From Cylicocyclus nassatus (Eukaryota; Nematoda; Chromadorea; Rhabditida; Strongylidae), in contig CATQJL010000112.1 of NCBI GenBank assembly GCA_958299035.1, forward strand, positions 47,574,941 through 47,638,940: a DNA stretch of 64,000 nt, written 5' to 3'. Shown in pieces: positions 23,322 to 36,098 of this stretch (positions are counted from its first letter, which is position 1; each line of letters begins with the position of its first letter). The notes under the pieces are model-generated. The model was given only the letters and a program-made list of their open reading frames with translations, ran no database searches and was not told where the DNA came from. The position numbers and the translations under genes were made by a program.

Positions 23322-24371
23322 TTTATGTCGCCGAAAATGGGAGGTCCATTTGGACATCTGCCACAAATACGCCTTTTTACATGCACAGGCTGATATCTGC
23401 TGCATCGTCGAAACCCTCCCACTTTCAGCGACATGCAGTCCTCTATAACAAATGATCTTCTGAGTGTAAGGGAAAACACGAGTTTGCAATAATCTTGATT
23501 TCTCTGCTATGTAATTCCTAGGCATTTGTAAGAGACACTGTCGCAAATTATGTCAAAAATAAAACATCATGAAGTTGTGCAAAATATGCACAACTCTGTC
23601 ATCAACTATTTCGCTTGTTCAACTGTAAATTCATCAGCTTCTTTTTTAGAACAAAAATATCGGTAATTGCCTTTTCAGCGAAGAAGCAAATAAAGCTTGC
23701 GTCCAATCAAGTTCAACAGAAAGTTCTCGGTTGCTAATGTTTTCTCTTGACTCTGTAAAGCTATAGACTATTAATTGGGTTGTTTTTGAGCCACAGCAGA
23801 CCGTAGCAACTTCTGGTCATTTTCCTAGACATGCTTATGCACAAAAGAAGGAATTTTACGAAATGGAAAAGAGGATGATCAGATAGCAATTGAAAGTTGG
23901 GAAGTTTCTAATATTGTCGTAATCTTTTCAATCGAGATGATTCCTCTATCAAAAGAGTTCCTAAAAGCAGTACACAAAGGATCCAAACCCATCTTCCTTA
24001 TCTGCGATGTCGGACTATGGAAAAATTATAAGCGTTCAAAGGTCCAATTTTTGCAATTATTTTGCGCCACATCCTCAAGGACTAGTTGTTTAAAACACCT
24101 ACTGTGTCTCCGATGAATGTGAGCACCCTTGAAACCTGTACACTAAATAATCTTGCTAGTCATGCACTCCTAAGTTAGATCTTATAGCACACTAGTTCGC
24201 TTTCCCGGTCCAGCCCGGGCCACTGGTCACCTGCACTGCGAGCCCCCCCCCCCCTTATATGTTATGAATGACTTACCTTGAGACATTCGTTTTGAAACCG
24301 CATCCTCGTGACTCTGAGGTAAAAATGAGCTTCACCGCCCTCCTTTACGTGACCACGAGAAAATGCTTGAT

Positions 24372-24583
24372 TAAACATGATAAGCCTCCAGTTTCTTAGA
24401 AAAACGTAAACAAATCAATAAATCGATGAAAGAACCCGGCGAACTTCAGTAAAAAGTATCCTAAAACAGTCGGGGTCAAGAACATCTGTATGCAAAGTTT
24501 TAGCCCAATCGGTTGAGCGACGGGCGTTCTATAGCTCACATACCCTCTAAACAGACAATTTTTTAGTTTTATATATATAGGGA
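24372..24583 (-). mobile_element. Helitron-like end, right-arm copy
   Basis: Mirror of 4859-5070. Confidence 0.45.
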
Positions 24584-26690
24584 TCATGCATTAAGCTCCA
24601 GTGATTTCACAGATTTGAATGAATTATCTATCAACTAGCTGTTTGAGCCATTATTAACGATTGCCCGAACAGGAGAGAACGCCAATCCCGTGTCACCAAA
24701 CTTCATGTCCGATCTGACAAGTTTGGCAATGTCGAGCAGCAGAGCCCGATCTCGACAGGTCGGGCTCCGCTGCCCGGCTGCTGTGCCCGACATGGCCAAA
24801 CTTGCCAGATCGGACCATATTCGCCAATAGAGAAGCCCGATCACCAGCTTGGTTTGGTGTATCACGGGCGCTAGTGCCCGCGTTCGTATGGGCTGTTACC
24901 TGTACAGGAATTCCATTCCTAAATAGGGGATTGATAAATCCCTTATTTAGGAATGGAATTCGCGCCTAGTATCGTTGCCTCCCCTTTGTACATTGGGTTG
25001 AGCGTTTGCAGACATCCAAACGTCTTGGTGACTTATCAAAACTCAACTGCAAGTCTAGTTCTTTGTACGCCATATATATATCATACGTTGTCATATGTGG
25101 CAGAGTTGGTAGCGAGAGATTACAAAGAACAACTTACAGTAGAGGGTGCATAAGATCACCAAACGAGTTCTCTGCAAGTGCTCCACCCAAATCCGGGGAG
25201 AAGATGATAGCAAAGCTAATTGAAGTGTGCTGTGAAAATGCGCAAGTGAATAAAAAACTCTTCAAATGGTTCGATATTTATGAGCATTTGACATCTTTTA
25301 GCTAAATTACTCCCTCTGTATTGCAGTGGCCAAAATTTTTCAAGATGCGGATACCTTTGGTAAAATCTATACCACTGAATTCGTTTCACATATATGACAC
25401 CTACATCTGCGTTTTCTTCAAATCACGAAAAATACTATGAGTGGCACAGACCACTTGAAGTGAGATGTACCTTCCAAGCGTAATATGATATCCTAATCAC
25501 AGTCCGATATTCGTATAAAAACGCTTCCGTGAAAATATTAGTTTGGTCCGAAAATTTGTTAGCACCATTTTGAGAAATCTACAGGTTCTTACATTCCGAA
25601 GCTTTGCTTTCCCGAAAATTTTAACTTTCTGAAAAAGGTAGTCATGTACTTTACAAAAGCATTTGAAGTACTTTCTAACTGTACTTTCTAACTCGCAAAC
25701 ACAGCAGTGATAGAAGTTTACGAATAGACTCTGTAGGGTTGCCAGGGATGTGAACCAGGGCCTGGACGAAAGTGACAAATAGTCCTTTATGAAGCGATTA
25801 CACCTTTGCCGCTTTAATTTCACGATTTTCCCCTAATCCCACCAACTGCGTAGGCTTTTTAATTGAAGCGCGTTTTTTTCAAAAGCCGAGACCCATTTGT
25901 TCTTTCGAACTCTAGCAAAGGGGAGAAGAGATGTTGAAGAGAAAATCGCTCCAATGATCACCCAAATGTCAGGATTTTTGCATTACATACAAGAACTTAT
26001 AAACTCTGCAAACTCTCAAAGTATTTACCTCGACTCTGCATGAAGCGAAGCTGCCTTGCTCACTAGGGGATCGTAAGGTCCACACATGAGTGCCTCGATG
26101 CTGACCAAGAAACAAAGCGCAGGGTTGTGAAAAGAAAGAATTTCATTGTTAACTTTGAAATTTATTATAAATGCACCTCTTCAAATAAAGGCTGGGGCAA
26201 GGATAACAGAAAAGAAAAGATCAACATTCCTGTTTTACCTATCACATAGTATTATTGTCGGCATTGTAAGCGGTTGCAAAATAGAGTAATATTATGTTGA
26301 CTATAAAGGATTCTGCTGAAGGCTTGCACCCGTGGCCTCGAAAGGAATTGGGAAGGCAAGCCCTTCAGCATTTGAAGCGAGAAATCAAGAGCGTGGACCG
26401 ACACGGACACAACTTTCTTTCTTACACTTATATAGCCCTGTATCAGTCACAAGCGAGTACTTTCTCTAATCGCTTATATGTAATCAGCTTTGAAGATTTA
26501 GATAAAGAAAATCTCTCGGCAGATCTTGTAACAAAAATAGGTTAACTCTTAAACCAATTTCGCAATTCGTGACTTGAATGTCCGTTGCTTGTGACCAATG
26601 TATCGAATAGCAATTTAACGATGCTTTCGGAGCTTTCGGATGATCCGCCAATCGACGTGGAGGGGGTCTTCGTTTAATTACACAACAATC

Positions 26691-26738
26691 ATTAATCAAT
26701 CAATCAATCAATCAATCAATTAATCAATCAACAATCAT
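26691..26738. repeat. (TCAA)n microsatellite, right-arm copy
   Basis: Mirror of 2705-2752, same unit count within one or two repeats. Confidence 0.85.
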
Positions 26739-27907
26739 CAAATTACTCCAGTCGCATTGCCATCAATTAAATTTTGCAATGTTCAAAATCAAAGGATATT
26801 TTTATGAATATGGTGCTCAAGATTATTTTTTACCAAAAAGTTAGATGTCAAAAAATACTCAAATAAAGTATCGCTGCAAATACTCACTTCGCTCAAGGCT
26901 TGATGAATGAACGCCCAAAACTCATTCCTCTCCAGAATTGGCTTTCTGATAACATGCTGTGTGAATTTATGTCTAAACATGTAAATGCAAGCCCACGCTA
27001 TAATCATCGTGTATGATGCTTGTTTTGAATTCACATCAAAGACGGTAAAAAATTTGGCTTTTTGCTCTTCAAAAGCGAGTACTAGCTTTCTTTTGCACAT
27101 AGCTTTCATTTCTTTGAGGCCGTTAGATCACATCATGCGTTTCTGTATGCTTCATGATTCAGAACTTCATTCTGCTCATCTTCATCTAAATATAATATTC
27201 GGTTATGGCAAACGTTTCTTCTTTCTTCAGCCAGATTTTTAACCGATTATGATTTCTGATGTAAATCGTTGATTTGATTACAATACTTTTATCCAAAAGA
27301 GCTAAGTGATGTTTTTCAGTGATGCAAAGCCAATTATCAGATCATCTGTTTAGTGTCATTGAGAATCATTTACAGCAAGCTCCTTAGCGATTGCTGATAG
27401 ATTGCATCACAAATTTGCTTTGTCATCTTAGTCATTTTTGCTTCTCTACAGTATAGGACAAAATGTTGTGTGCTTAAACACATTGATTGATTGTATTTTA
27501 TCAGTCAGCTCCATGGCCTCAAATTCCAAATGAAACAATAAGTGCTGATTACTGCAAACTCACTCAAATGCATAGATGCAAGTTTCTAAAAACTGTGGAT
27601 AGGCGATGTGCATGTGCATTTTTTGCGGTAACTCCACGATATATAATAAATGCAGTACTTTGTGCCTAAAATAACGAAAAAGCTTGTCTCTCCAATGCTC
27701 GTTGTTTCTATTCAGAATACTTGCAAATTATAAAAACCGTATATTCCGAATAACAAAATTTTTGATGTTTTTGGTGCAACTTAAATAGCCATCACATTTC
27801 GCCAAAAATGCTAAGGTAGTCGTATAGTACCTTGACAGCTCACGGCAGTGCGATATGATACCGTTAGAATGCGTAAAAAATTGCTTTTCAGTTTAGGATT
27901 TGTTAAG

Positions 27908-28927
27908 TGTTGTAATCTTCTTCTTTCTGTGGATCCGGGACACGAATAGCATCAGTGCTTTATTGGCGTTTGGTACAAATGTCAGAAGCGAGGAATGAAG
28001 GAAGAATAAAGGATGAATATTACCGCAAAAGAAGCTCTTATATAGCCTAAAGGATCTTCTTAGATCTTAGATCTTAGTTGGCCCGTCCTCACGTGTCGTG
28101 CGGGCCGCAGCACAGCTTCCATCCGTTCCTATCCCTCGCAAGCGTCAACCACGATTTTCGTATCGGTCGTTGATGGCGAAGATCACGAGATCTAGGTGTA
28201 AAATTCGCTTCCAGCTGGTTTTTCAGCTGGTCCATCTTTTCCACGAACACATCTGCCCACCTGGTGGGGGTCTTCCTCGAGGGCGTTTTACATCGCGAGG
28301 GATCCATTACCGCGTTCTTAACGTCCATCTGTCGTCTGTTCTTCTTGCAATGTGACCGGCCCATCGGTACTTTACCTTCGAAACATACTCGACTGGGTCT
28401 CGTAGACGGGACATACTTCTTAAATCAGAACTGCGAAGTCCGGCAAGATGTTGCGTACGTCGGTTAAACTTCAGAAGACTCCGCTCCATCGCTCTGTGGG
28501 TGGTACGAAGAGCTTTCGACGTGGTAGCAGTGTCAGCCCACGTCTCGGCTGCGTAGCAGAGCGCTGGGAGAACGGTTGAATCGAACAGATGAGCTCGGAG
28601 CGCAGGGTCCGTTAGTTGGTCGGTGGCTTCTTTCAAAGGCCCGTAAGCGGCCCAAGCTGCTCTTCGCCTTTTGTTAAGTTCTTCTTTCAAGTCGTTCTGC
28701 ATGTTCATTGAACGTCCTAATACACGTAAGAAGAGGTCTCCGTGATTGGGGAATCTTCCAGCTTCAATTCCGTATCCTCAATTAGGCCGTTCTTCATGAA
28801 CTGGGTCTTCTTCCGATTGATTCGCAGTCCAATTGGACTGCCTAAAGGATGATTGTAAACAAAAGAGATATATACTATAGAGGTTCATTTACTACATTTA
28901 CAAGCAACCTAGTGTCACTCTACAACA
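27908..28927 (-). mobile_element. Gypsy 3' LTR with LINE insertion, right-arm copy
   Basis: Mirror of 516-1535. The LINE inside lies at 28056-28839 with the same 11-bp duplication on both sides. The nested insertion therefore predates the inverted duplication. Confidence 0.7.
28056..28839 (-). mobile_element. RTE-like LINE, right-arm copy
   Basis: Mirror of 604-1387 with the same frameshifts. At least one amino-acid change separates the copies (VEKMDQLKNQ here, VERMDKLKNQ in the left arm). Confidence 0.85.
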
Positions 28928-28940
28928 TCTTTTTAATTAG

Positions 28941-29690
28941 TCATTGTATCGTTTCTTCGAGGGTTGAAACTGCATGGTGGTTGACGAGTCCTTTGCGAGC
29001 GGCACGAGCAGGACGCGAAGACATTCGACTAACGGATTCATCAGCTTCCCTTGGTTCGGCATTGGCCGCAGCAACATCAGGATTTGGCACAACATCAATG
29101 TGATTGGCGTCGGCGGCAGGAACATCAACGAACACGGCGGGAGTCGACTGTCTGGAGAGCTCAAAATCCGAAAAATTTAACTCTTCCAGTAGCGTGCTGG
29201 TAGCATCGGAAACTCTCGAGGGCGTAGCTGATTGGCATGGCGATTCCATGTGAATCTTTCAACTTCTACGTTGTAGAGCGCGTCCAATCCTGCTTGTAAG
29301 ATTCCTGGGATTCAAGTAGGATTGCTGGATTGCGGTAGTCGCGAGCATAGACAGCATGGATAACGAAGTGTTTCGTCTTGGCTCCGTGTCTGCGGATGTA
29401 TTGAGCTTCCATCCCAGGATTCGTTCCGGGGAGTAGCTTGGTTTAACAATCTAAGCGTCAGTGACCAAACGTGTAAGCGGAGTATTAATCCTTCGTCCGA
29501 GAAACATCTCAGCCGTGAAACGATTATCTGGCGAGGGCGGGAGGGCGTACACCGATAGCAGAGTGATAACTTCGACAAGGCTTCAGAAAGGTTTTCTTCT
29601 CCCTTTAGCTTCATAATTCCTCTCTTAAAAGTTCCAACGAAGCATTCAGCGAGTCCAATCGATTGTGGGTTGAACGGTGGCGTCCTAACT
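28941..29690 (-). pseudogene. Ty3/gypsy integrase, longer right-arm relic
   Basis: Beyond the mirror of 1-502 the minus strand continues upstream with PPFNPQSIGLAECFVGTFKRG (about 29625-29690) and MKLKGEENLSEALSKLSLCYR, the end of a gypsy integrase core and the linker to its C-terminal domain. A frameshift follows CYRCTPS. Beyond about 29690 the match is lost at a Helitron-like sequence, so the element is truncated. Confidence 0.75.
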
Positions 29691-29699
29691 TACATGACT

Positions 29700-29936
29700 A
29701 TGAGGAAATGATCCAACAATGGTTGGTGAACCATCGATGTAAATAAACAAATCGATAAATCGATTGAAGGGCCTAACAAATCGTTGCAATAAGTATCCTA
29801 TCTTCTGCGCTGTACCTTATTTATAGGGGGACGAATTTTATCCCCACCGGTTCACACAAAAGAGAGTCTATAGACCACATACTTACAAACGAACAAATTT
29901 ACAGAGAATCGGTTTTGTTTATATATATTAGTGTCG
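29700..29936 (-). mobile_element. Helitron-like terminus fragment
   Basis: Read on the minus strand it starts ACACTAATATATATAAAC, then TTCGTTTGTAAGTATG and ends with ATCGATTTATCGATTTGTTTA, paralleling the unit at 4859-5070 (which ends TCGATTTATTGATTTGTTTA). No coding. Confidence 0.4.
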
Positions 29937-30836
29937 TTTTTTATTTGCTTGCTTGAACAAAGCAACCAGACTCAACCCAATAAAAGGTAATGGGTATTGT
30001 TCGATAGAGCAAAGCAAGCTCTACAAGATAGCGTTTATAATTTTGCGCCAAGCTCGATACACGGATAGATCGAACTCAAAATCTGAAGATTTCCAAATGC
30101 CCAAAAATCGAAAAAAATCAAATCTTCGTCCCAATAATTTCTACGGACCTCCCACTCGCACACGTCAATACTTTCGATATCTGATATCCATATGTGCAGC
30201 TGCTGTACTTTTTCCTTGACTAGAAACTGAGAAAACGAAAATTTTCGTGTTTTTCTAAAAGCAATGCTGAGCCGTTCTTGCATATGTAATTCTATACTAC
30301 AAGCTTAGTTAAGTATTATAGATTTTCAGCCCATTCCGAGCAGTAGTTTTTGAGAAAGGTCGAAATCAACTTTTTTCTTTTCAGTTTTAGTGCTAAAAGT
30401 GACATTTCTCAAAAACTACAGCTCGGAATAGGCTGAAAATCTATAGTTATACTTACCTAGGCTTGTAGTATAGAATCACATAAGCAAGAACGGCTCAGCA
30501 TTGCTTTTAGAAAAACACGGAAATTTTCGTTTTCTCAGTTTCTAGTCAAGGAAAAAGTACAGCAGCTGCACATATGGATATCAGATATCGAAAGCATTCA
30601 CGTGTGTGAGTGGAGGTCCGTAGAAATTTTTTGGACGAAGATCTGATTTTTTTTTGATTTTTTGGGTATTTGAAAATCTTCAGATTTTGAGTTCGATCCA
30701 TCCGTGGATCGAGCTTGGCGCATAATCATGGACGCCTTCTTGTAGAGCTTGTTTTGCTCTATCAAACAATACCTATTACCTTTTATTGGGTTAAGTCTGG
30801 TTGCTTTGTTCAAGCAAGCAAATAAAAAACGACATT
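29937..30836. mobile_element. 900-bp foldback element
   Basis: GTCGTTTTTTATTTGCTTGC at the left is mirrored by GCAAGCAAATAAAAAACGAC at the right. The two arms (about 450 bp each) meet near 30385 and remain about 90% alike. No loop and no coding. Confidence 0.85.
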
Positions 30837-30960
30837 GTTTTCTTGACAACCTAATAGATTATGATTGATTTTGAAACGTGGGTTTCCTTTCGACCGTTTT
30901 GCCAGCGCTATTGATTTATCTATTTCGAAACGTGCTGTATGAATGGGTTTTTTAATTACA

Positions 30961-31740
30961 CTGAATGGTGATTTTGGAGTTGCTCTCAGCTCGTCCCCTT
31001 TCCCCTTCGCACGCGATTTCTTGTGGACTTAGTGAAGAAGTGAAAAAAGTGAACTTCTGCCAACTTTCCTGTTTTACCCACAAAGATCTCCTAGAGAATG
31101 TGATTGCTGGGGATGAAAGCTGGATTTTTTACGATAATGTGAAGAGGCGTGCCTTTTGCCTACCACGAAAAGAACAGCTGAAAATGGAACGCAGCCACCG
31201 CAAGGTTATGCTTTGCTGCTGGTTTGATTCGAGGGATGGTCTACTATGAGCGAGCTATACCGTAACCTCTATCCTGTACACACAACAGCTTGAAATATTG
31301 TAGCCGCAATTCGAGAAAAAAGCCGGAAACTTGCAGCCATGTACTTCACGACAACGCCGCGGCTCATCGAGCTTCAGCAACCCAGTAAAAATTAGTCGAA
31401 TCAGAATGGCAGGTGCTTTCCTTATCCATGCATAGCCCCGATCTCTCGCCCTGCGATTACAAGCTGTTTTGTCCGCTGAAGCAGTTTTTAAATGGGAAAC
31501 GGTTCAAAAAAAAAGAAAGAAAAAGAATGTCAAAATCGCTTTTGACGACTTTTCTGCGCCAGCCATTCGACTTCTGGAGAAATGGCGCCGAAGAACTGCC
31601 CGACAGACGGGCAAAAGATTACTGAAATCCACGGTGATTATCTCCATTGAGGTTGGTCTTGTAATAAAAATATAAGCGATTGAAGTTTTGATACAAAATT
31701 TTGATTGAAATTTTCATACAAACCTTCGGAACAACCTAGC
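30961..31740 (+). pseudogene. Mariner transposase relic
   Basis: Frames with breaks give LLENVIAGDESWIFYDN (first catalytic Asp region, about 31090-31140), then KVMLCCWFDSRDG, an LHDNAA-like second Asp region (about 31345) and HSPDLSPCDYKLF (31427-31465), the DD34D hallmark. The right terminal repeat CCTTCGGAACAACCTA lies at about 31723-31738. The 5' half is missing. Frameshifted and dead. Confidence 0.85.
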
Positions 31741-31789
31741 AATTCTCATCGACACGTTGCGTTGCCACTATAGTATAATACATCTGAAT

Positions 31790-31995
31790 CCAGCTTTCCG
31801 AGCTGATTCTGAAGCTTTTTACAGGTTTCCAAAGCAGCAGTTTATCTTAAATGCTTTACGTACGACGTATCAATCATGTGAAGATCAGTACGTAGGCGAA
31901 ACCGGTAGGCATGTAGCGATCAACGAGCAATTAGACATCCCTCACTATCGAACATATTTACAACTAGGGAGCTTAGCGCCGGCAATGTCACTCTT
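31790..31995 (+). pseudogene. Penelope-like GIY-YIG fragment
   Basis: SCEDQYVGETGRHVAINEQLD (31871-31935) matches the conserved C-x-D/E-Y-I/V-G-E-T-G-R core of PLE GIY-YIG nucleases. Only this small part is left, with breaks on both sides. Confidence 0.6.
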
Positions 31996-32039
31996 CCAGC
32001 GCAGCTATTAGAGGGTTGTGCATTATACTTGGGTCCGAA

Positions 32040-33075
32040 TCGAGTAAAAATTTGATCATTCATAAAACATTCGAATATATTCGTTAAGTTTTCCCATTTT
32101 CGAAAATAACTTGAAACTCAAATATTCAAAAAACGGGTTTCGAATAAAATTCGAAACTCGAATAATCAAAAAACAGGGTTTTGAATAGATTTTATTCGAA
32201 TGTTTTCTCGAATTCGTATTCGAATAAAGATCGTATTCAAATTATTCGAGTTTGTATTAGAACCAACTGCTGAGTATCAAGCTCGCCTCGTGTGCGTTTT
32301 TCCGCAGAACTCGATAATGCATCTTTTTCCAGCCGTGATCACCTTTGAACTGTATGGAAACTCGCATTCCTTCGACTGCTTGCGACAGTAAAAAGATAGA
32401 TGTGGATTTTGATTGATCGCATTTTCGATCAATGAGGTTTCGAGCTCATGGTCCTGGTTCACGTTCAATTACTGGAAGTATGTTGACATGCTTGTTTCTC
32501 TTCCTTTACGTTGCTCATGCTTTTGGTACGCAGAGGTCCACACTAGTGAGCACTATTGCTTGCTAAACTCATATTGCACAACTGCTTCAACTTAAGCTAG
32601 AGCTACGGGGCTGGAGCTTGGTACAGTAGGGTAAATAAGAATGCTGATTATGAATAAAAATTTAATTTACCGATTTTATCGATTTTTGGAAAATTTTGTG
32701 CTGCAAGGCGGGAGCTGGTACCGGGCAGGGGGGGGGGGGATGTGAGGCTGGTGACTATGAATGAACCGGCTTTAGCCGGATATGTCAGTAAGGTTTAGAT
32801 ATGGTTCTACAGTTATGAGAATTTATTCGAATATTTATTCGAAATTCGACTCCCAATGTTCGAATATAAACGGTATTCGCTCATTCGATATTCTTGGTCC
32901 AACTTCATTCGGAATTCATTCATTCAAAAAATTCTGAATTCCGAATTTATTTGATACTTCGTTTTTTCGGGTTTTTTTTCGATTTTATTCGATATTCGTT
33001 TATTCAAAATTTTCCATTTTCAAATTTATTCGATATTCATTCGATGAAAAATTTCGAAATGCGCGAGCCAGTGCC
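32040..33075. mobile_element. Repeat rich in ATTCGAATA motifs
   Basis: Two blocks (32040-32255, 32815-33065) consist of ATTCGAA/TATTCGAT variants in quick succession. The second, with its left flank (32630-32815), appears inverted at 55715-56080, so this is a dispersed element. A G10 run is at about 32730. No coding. Confidence 0.6.
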
Positions 33076-33543
33076 ATACGAAACATAATGTGTAAACAGA
33101 TTTGAATAGAAATCCTGGAAGAACGAAAGAGCAAGAAAATGCAGAGAAAATCTGAAGAGAAAAACTAAACAAGTTTTCTCTAAAAACGACTGTATTTCAA
33201 ATTTGTTGGCTGTTTGTGCTTTGCAACAATCATGAAATAATCCCCGTAATCCTTTCTGTATGATGCGAATGGAGAACAACCTAATTATCAAGGTGCACAA
33301 TCAATGTATAGACAACAACTCAAGTGTAATGACACACTAAAGACAGCCATATGATACAAATAAGATATCAAACAGCTTCTAATACAAACAACTACCTAGT
33401 GTGCAGGTTGCAAGGCACGCGTACTTATGAGACTGCTTATTTTGCAAGAGCTGCGTAATTTGTTCATGAAGCTTGGGTTTACGGCGTATCGTCTCCCACG
33501 GCTCTATTGTTAGTGATGGAAAATGACGGGTATATGGGCCAGC
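33076..33543. other. No recognisable feature; presumed 3' flank of the SET gene
   Basis: AT-rich sequence downstream of the stop at 33544. No clear polyadenylation site was selected. Confidence 0.35.
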
Positions 33544-34063
33544 TTATAACAACTCCAAGTGCAATGGCATTTCGTTAGCTCTGGCTTCCGCCTGACATTC
33601 CTACAAACAAAACCATACGAAATCCTTCATAGACTATGCATGCGATCCAGCTTACCACTGCGTAAACTTCTTCGCCCACAACTGCTACGCAGCAGCCGTA
33701 ACGATGACCGCTTTCCTCAAGATGGCGTGCGTCTAACAAAATAACCAGCGGTTTTGGATCCTTCCGCTTTCGGTACAGAATATGAACAATTGATTCCATG
33801 TGTTTGAAAGCAGCTTTTGTCGCTATTTGCAACTGCGGCAAAGGAGATGCAACCTTTACCAAAAACATGGCAGGGTCCGGAAACACATCCTATATACATC
33901 GATGTAATGTCATATCCAAACCTGGGTAAAAGTGCATACTTGCACTTTTAGTGAAAACAGTACGCCTGCTCATTGCAAACGCAACTCTCGTCAGCAGGAA
34001 TTCTTTCCAGCAGCAAACCTACTGCGCGCGCTTTCTGTGTCACCAGAAATAGAAGTTCTCTAA

Positions 34064-34977
34064 GGCTGGGTTCATACTGATTCCCATGTTCTGTAACTGT
34101 TCCCGCACAGTTCTCGCACTGTGCTGGAACTGTGCGGGAACTGTGCGGGAACAGTTCCAGAACTGTGCTGCATGCGCTGCAGCCGCCCCGCACCGTTCTG
34201 AACGGCGGGAGTTGGAGAATTTTGACCGTTCTCAACGGTTTTTCTTCCAGATTTCGCTCATTTTGGCCTTATTCCTCCACCCCGCTTCCCTTTTTGATCA
34301 GCAGAACTTCGAACTCGAAAAGGGGGTTGAAGAATGAGCGCTTTTCTGCGCCGTGTATTCGGAAAGATGGGCTATTGTGGCTCGTCCATTCTCTCTTCGT
34401 GATTTTAGCTCAAAACTACTTCATTTGTTCCAGGAAGCGGCCGTTCAATTCTCAACTCCGCTTCAAATTCACAGCTTTTCTCATCACTAGAAGAAGCGGG
34501 GTAGAAGAAAGAACGGAGAAGCAACGATATGGAAAAACGAAAAAGGCTGGGAACGCCCAAAATCGTGAAAAACAAGAGACAAGTCCCAATTCATGCAATT
34601 TCAGGATTTCTCCTACTCCCTAATTCGTGGCAGATGGCTATGGAAACTAGGCAGCCGCTTCCTGAAACAAATGAAGTAGTTTTGAGCTAAAACCACGAAG
34701 AGAGAATGGACGAGCGCACGATAGCCCATCTTTCCGAATACACGGCGCAGAAAAGCGCTCATTCTTCAACCCCCTTTTCGAGTTCGAAGTTCTGCTGATC
34801 AAAAAGGGAAGCGGGGTGGAGGAATAAGGCCAAAATGAGCGAAATCTGGAAGAAAAACCGTTGAGAACGGTCAAAATTCTCCAACTCCCGCCGTTCAGAA
34901 CGGTGCGGGGCGGCTGCAGCGCATGCAGCACAGTTCTGGAACAGTTCCAGAACATGGGAATCAGTATGAACCCAGCC
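34064..34977. mobile_element. Harbinger-like foldback inside an exon
   Basis: Ends GGCTGGGTTCATACTGATTC and its reverse complement, flanked by a 3-bp TAA duplication (34061-34063, 34978-34980). The arms carry the same GAACTGTGC-rich and CCGTTCTGAACGGCGGGAG sequences and meet near 34610. The TIR (GGxTGxxTTCATACxG) resembles the element at 48171-48942, which also has TAA flanks. Removing it with one TAA restores an open exon. Confidence 0.85.
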
Positions 34978-35754
34978 TAATGTCGAATTCAGGCCTTTCA
35001 TGTAAACTAAGATCCTCCTCTGAGAGAGACCGCTCAAAATTCCACACTCTTTGTAAAAGGATGCTGCGTCTTGCCGATTGTAAAAATGAATACGGAGCTG
35101 TGTGAATCAGTGTGCATACAAAAATTATCAATGGAACAAAATATATAAATAACGAATATTCACCTTCTGCTGCAGCCGGATCGTACATTTGACATATACA
35201 CGGATAATTGTCTGGAAAGCTAGGTATGTTTGGATTTCTCTCCCTTCTCCCATAGTTCCACAGTAACTGCTCACCAGCCTGTAAAACTATTTTCATTGCG
35301 CAGAACTTTTCATTATGTATGAGATGATTTTGCTCAACCTTACCTTGATACTTTGGCTTTGGCTACCAAACAATGCAAACATCGAACACGACGTTCGCCA
35401 AAGCGAATACAACGTAGGTCTAGGTTTGCGTGCTCTATCGACTGGTTGATAAGTCGACCAAGCGTTGCTGTTGCCTTGTATGAGTCGCAATGTGCTAGTA
35501 CGATAAAATCGCTACCGCTTCTTCTAAATCCATGCCAATACTTGATCACTTTATGGCGTTGCTTTTCATTAAGTTTAATGAGAAAATTTTTTACGTCTTC
35601 CGCCAGTCCTTGATAGCCACACTAGATACAAACAATATTATCGTTAAATTAAAAATCTCTCTTATTTCAGAAAGTTTTCTTACGATAATCAGCAACCGCC
35701 ATTTCTTTAGCGATATCTACTGGCGTAAACACTTCGTCCATTGATGGTAGGCAT

Positions 35755-36098
35755 CAGTGGCGTACCCAGGATTTCGGCTCGGGGGGGGGGGGGCGGAGCG
35801 CGACAAAAATTTTTTTCTAATGAAGGTGCGTGGCGTCAGCCACGCACTCCAGAAAAATTTTTGGGATGTTTCCCAAAATTTTTCCGGGCCCCTGACCCCA
35901 AACCCGAAAAATTTTTTTTACGAGGCTAATTTGAATTTTTAAAAATTTTTAAAAATTATTTTAATTATTTACAAGTGAAAACAGGTCCTCTGCACACTTT
36001 TTTATTCCACATTTAAGCAACTTTCAAAAATTTCGCGACCCATTCTCGGGGGGGGGGCGCCCCCCCCCCCCTGCCCCCCCCCCCTCGGTGCGCCACTG
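35755..36098. mobile_element. 344-bp hAT MITE inside the SET exon
   Basis: CAGTGGCGTACCCAGG at the left and CGGTGCGCCACTG at the right, with an exact 8-bp duplication GTAGGCAT (35747-35754, 36099-36106), the hAT signature. The interior has G13 and C-rich tracts and TTTTTT-rich sequence. Confidence 0.95.

Larger units (their letters stand above)
19699..29443 (-). repeat. Right arm of the giant inverted repeat
   Basis: Reverse-complement partner of 1-9745. It contains the same gypsy/LINE/LTR block, hairpins, MITE, peptide gene and PLE in mirror order. Its flank continues beyond the window's visible left-arm limit, and the gypsy integrase extends on to about 29690, showing sequence that would lie left of base 1 if the palindrome continues. 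Individual features of this arm are listed below with mirrored coordinates. Confidence 0.95.

Noticed and set aside
34086..34955. Open frames of 83-163 codons in both halves of the 34-kb foldback
   Set aside because: They are mirror images within a foldback transposon and have no recognisable domain.
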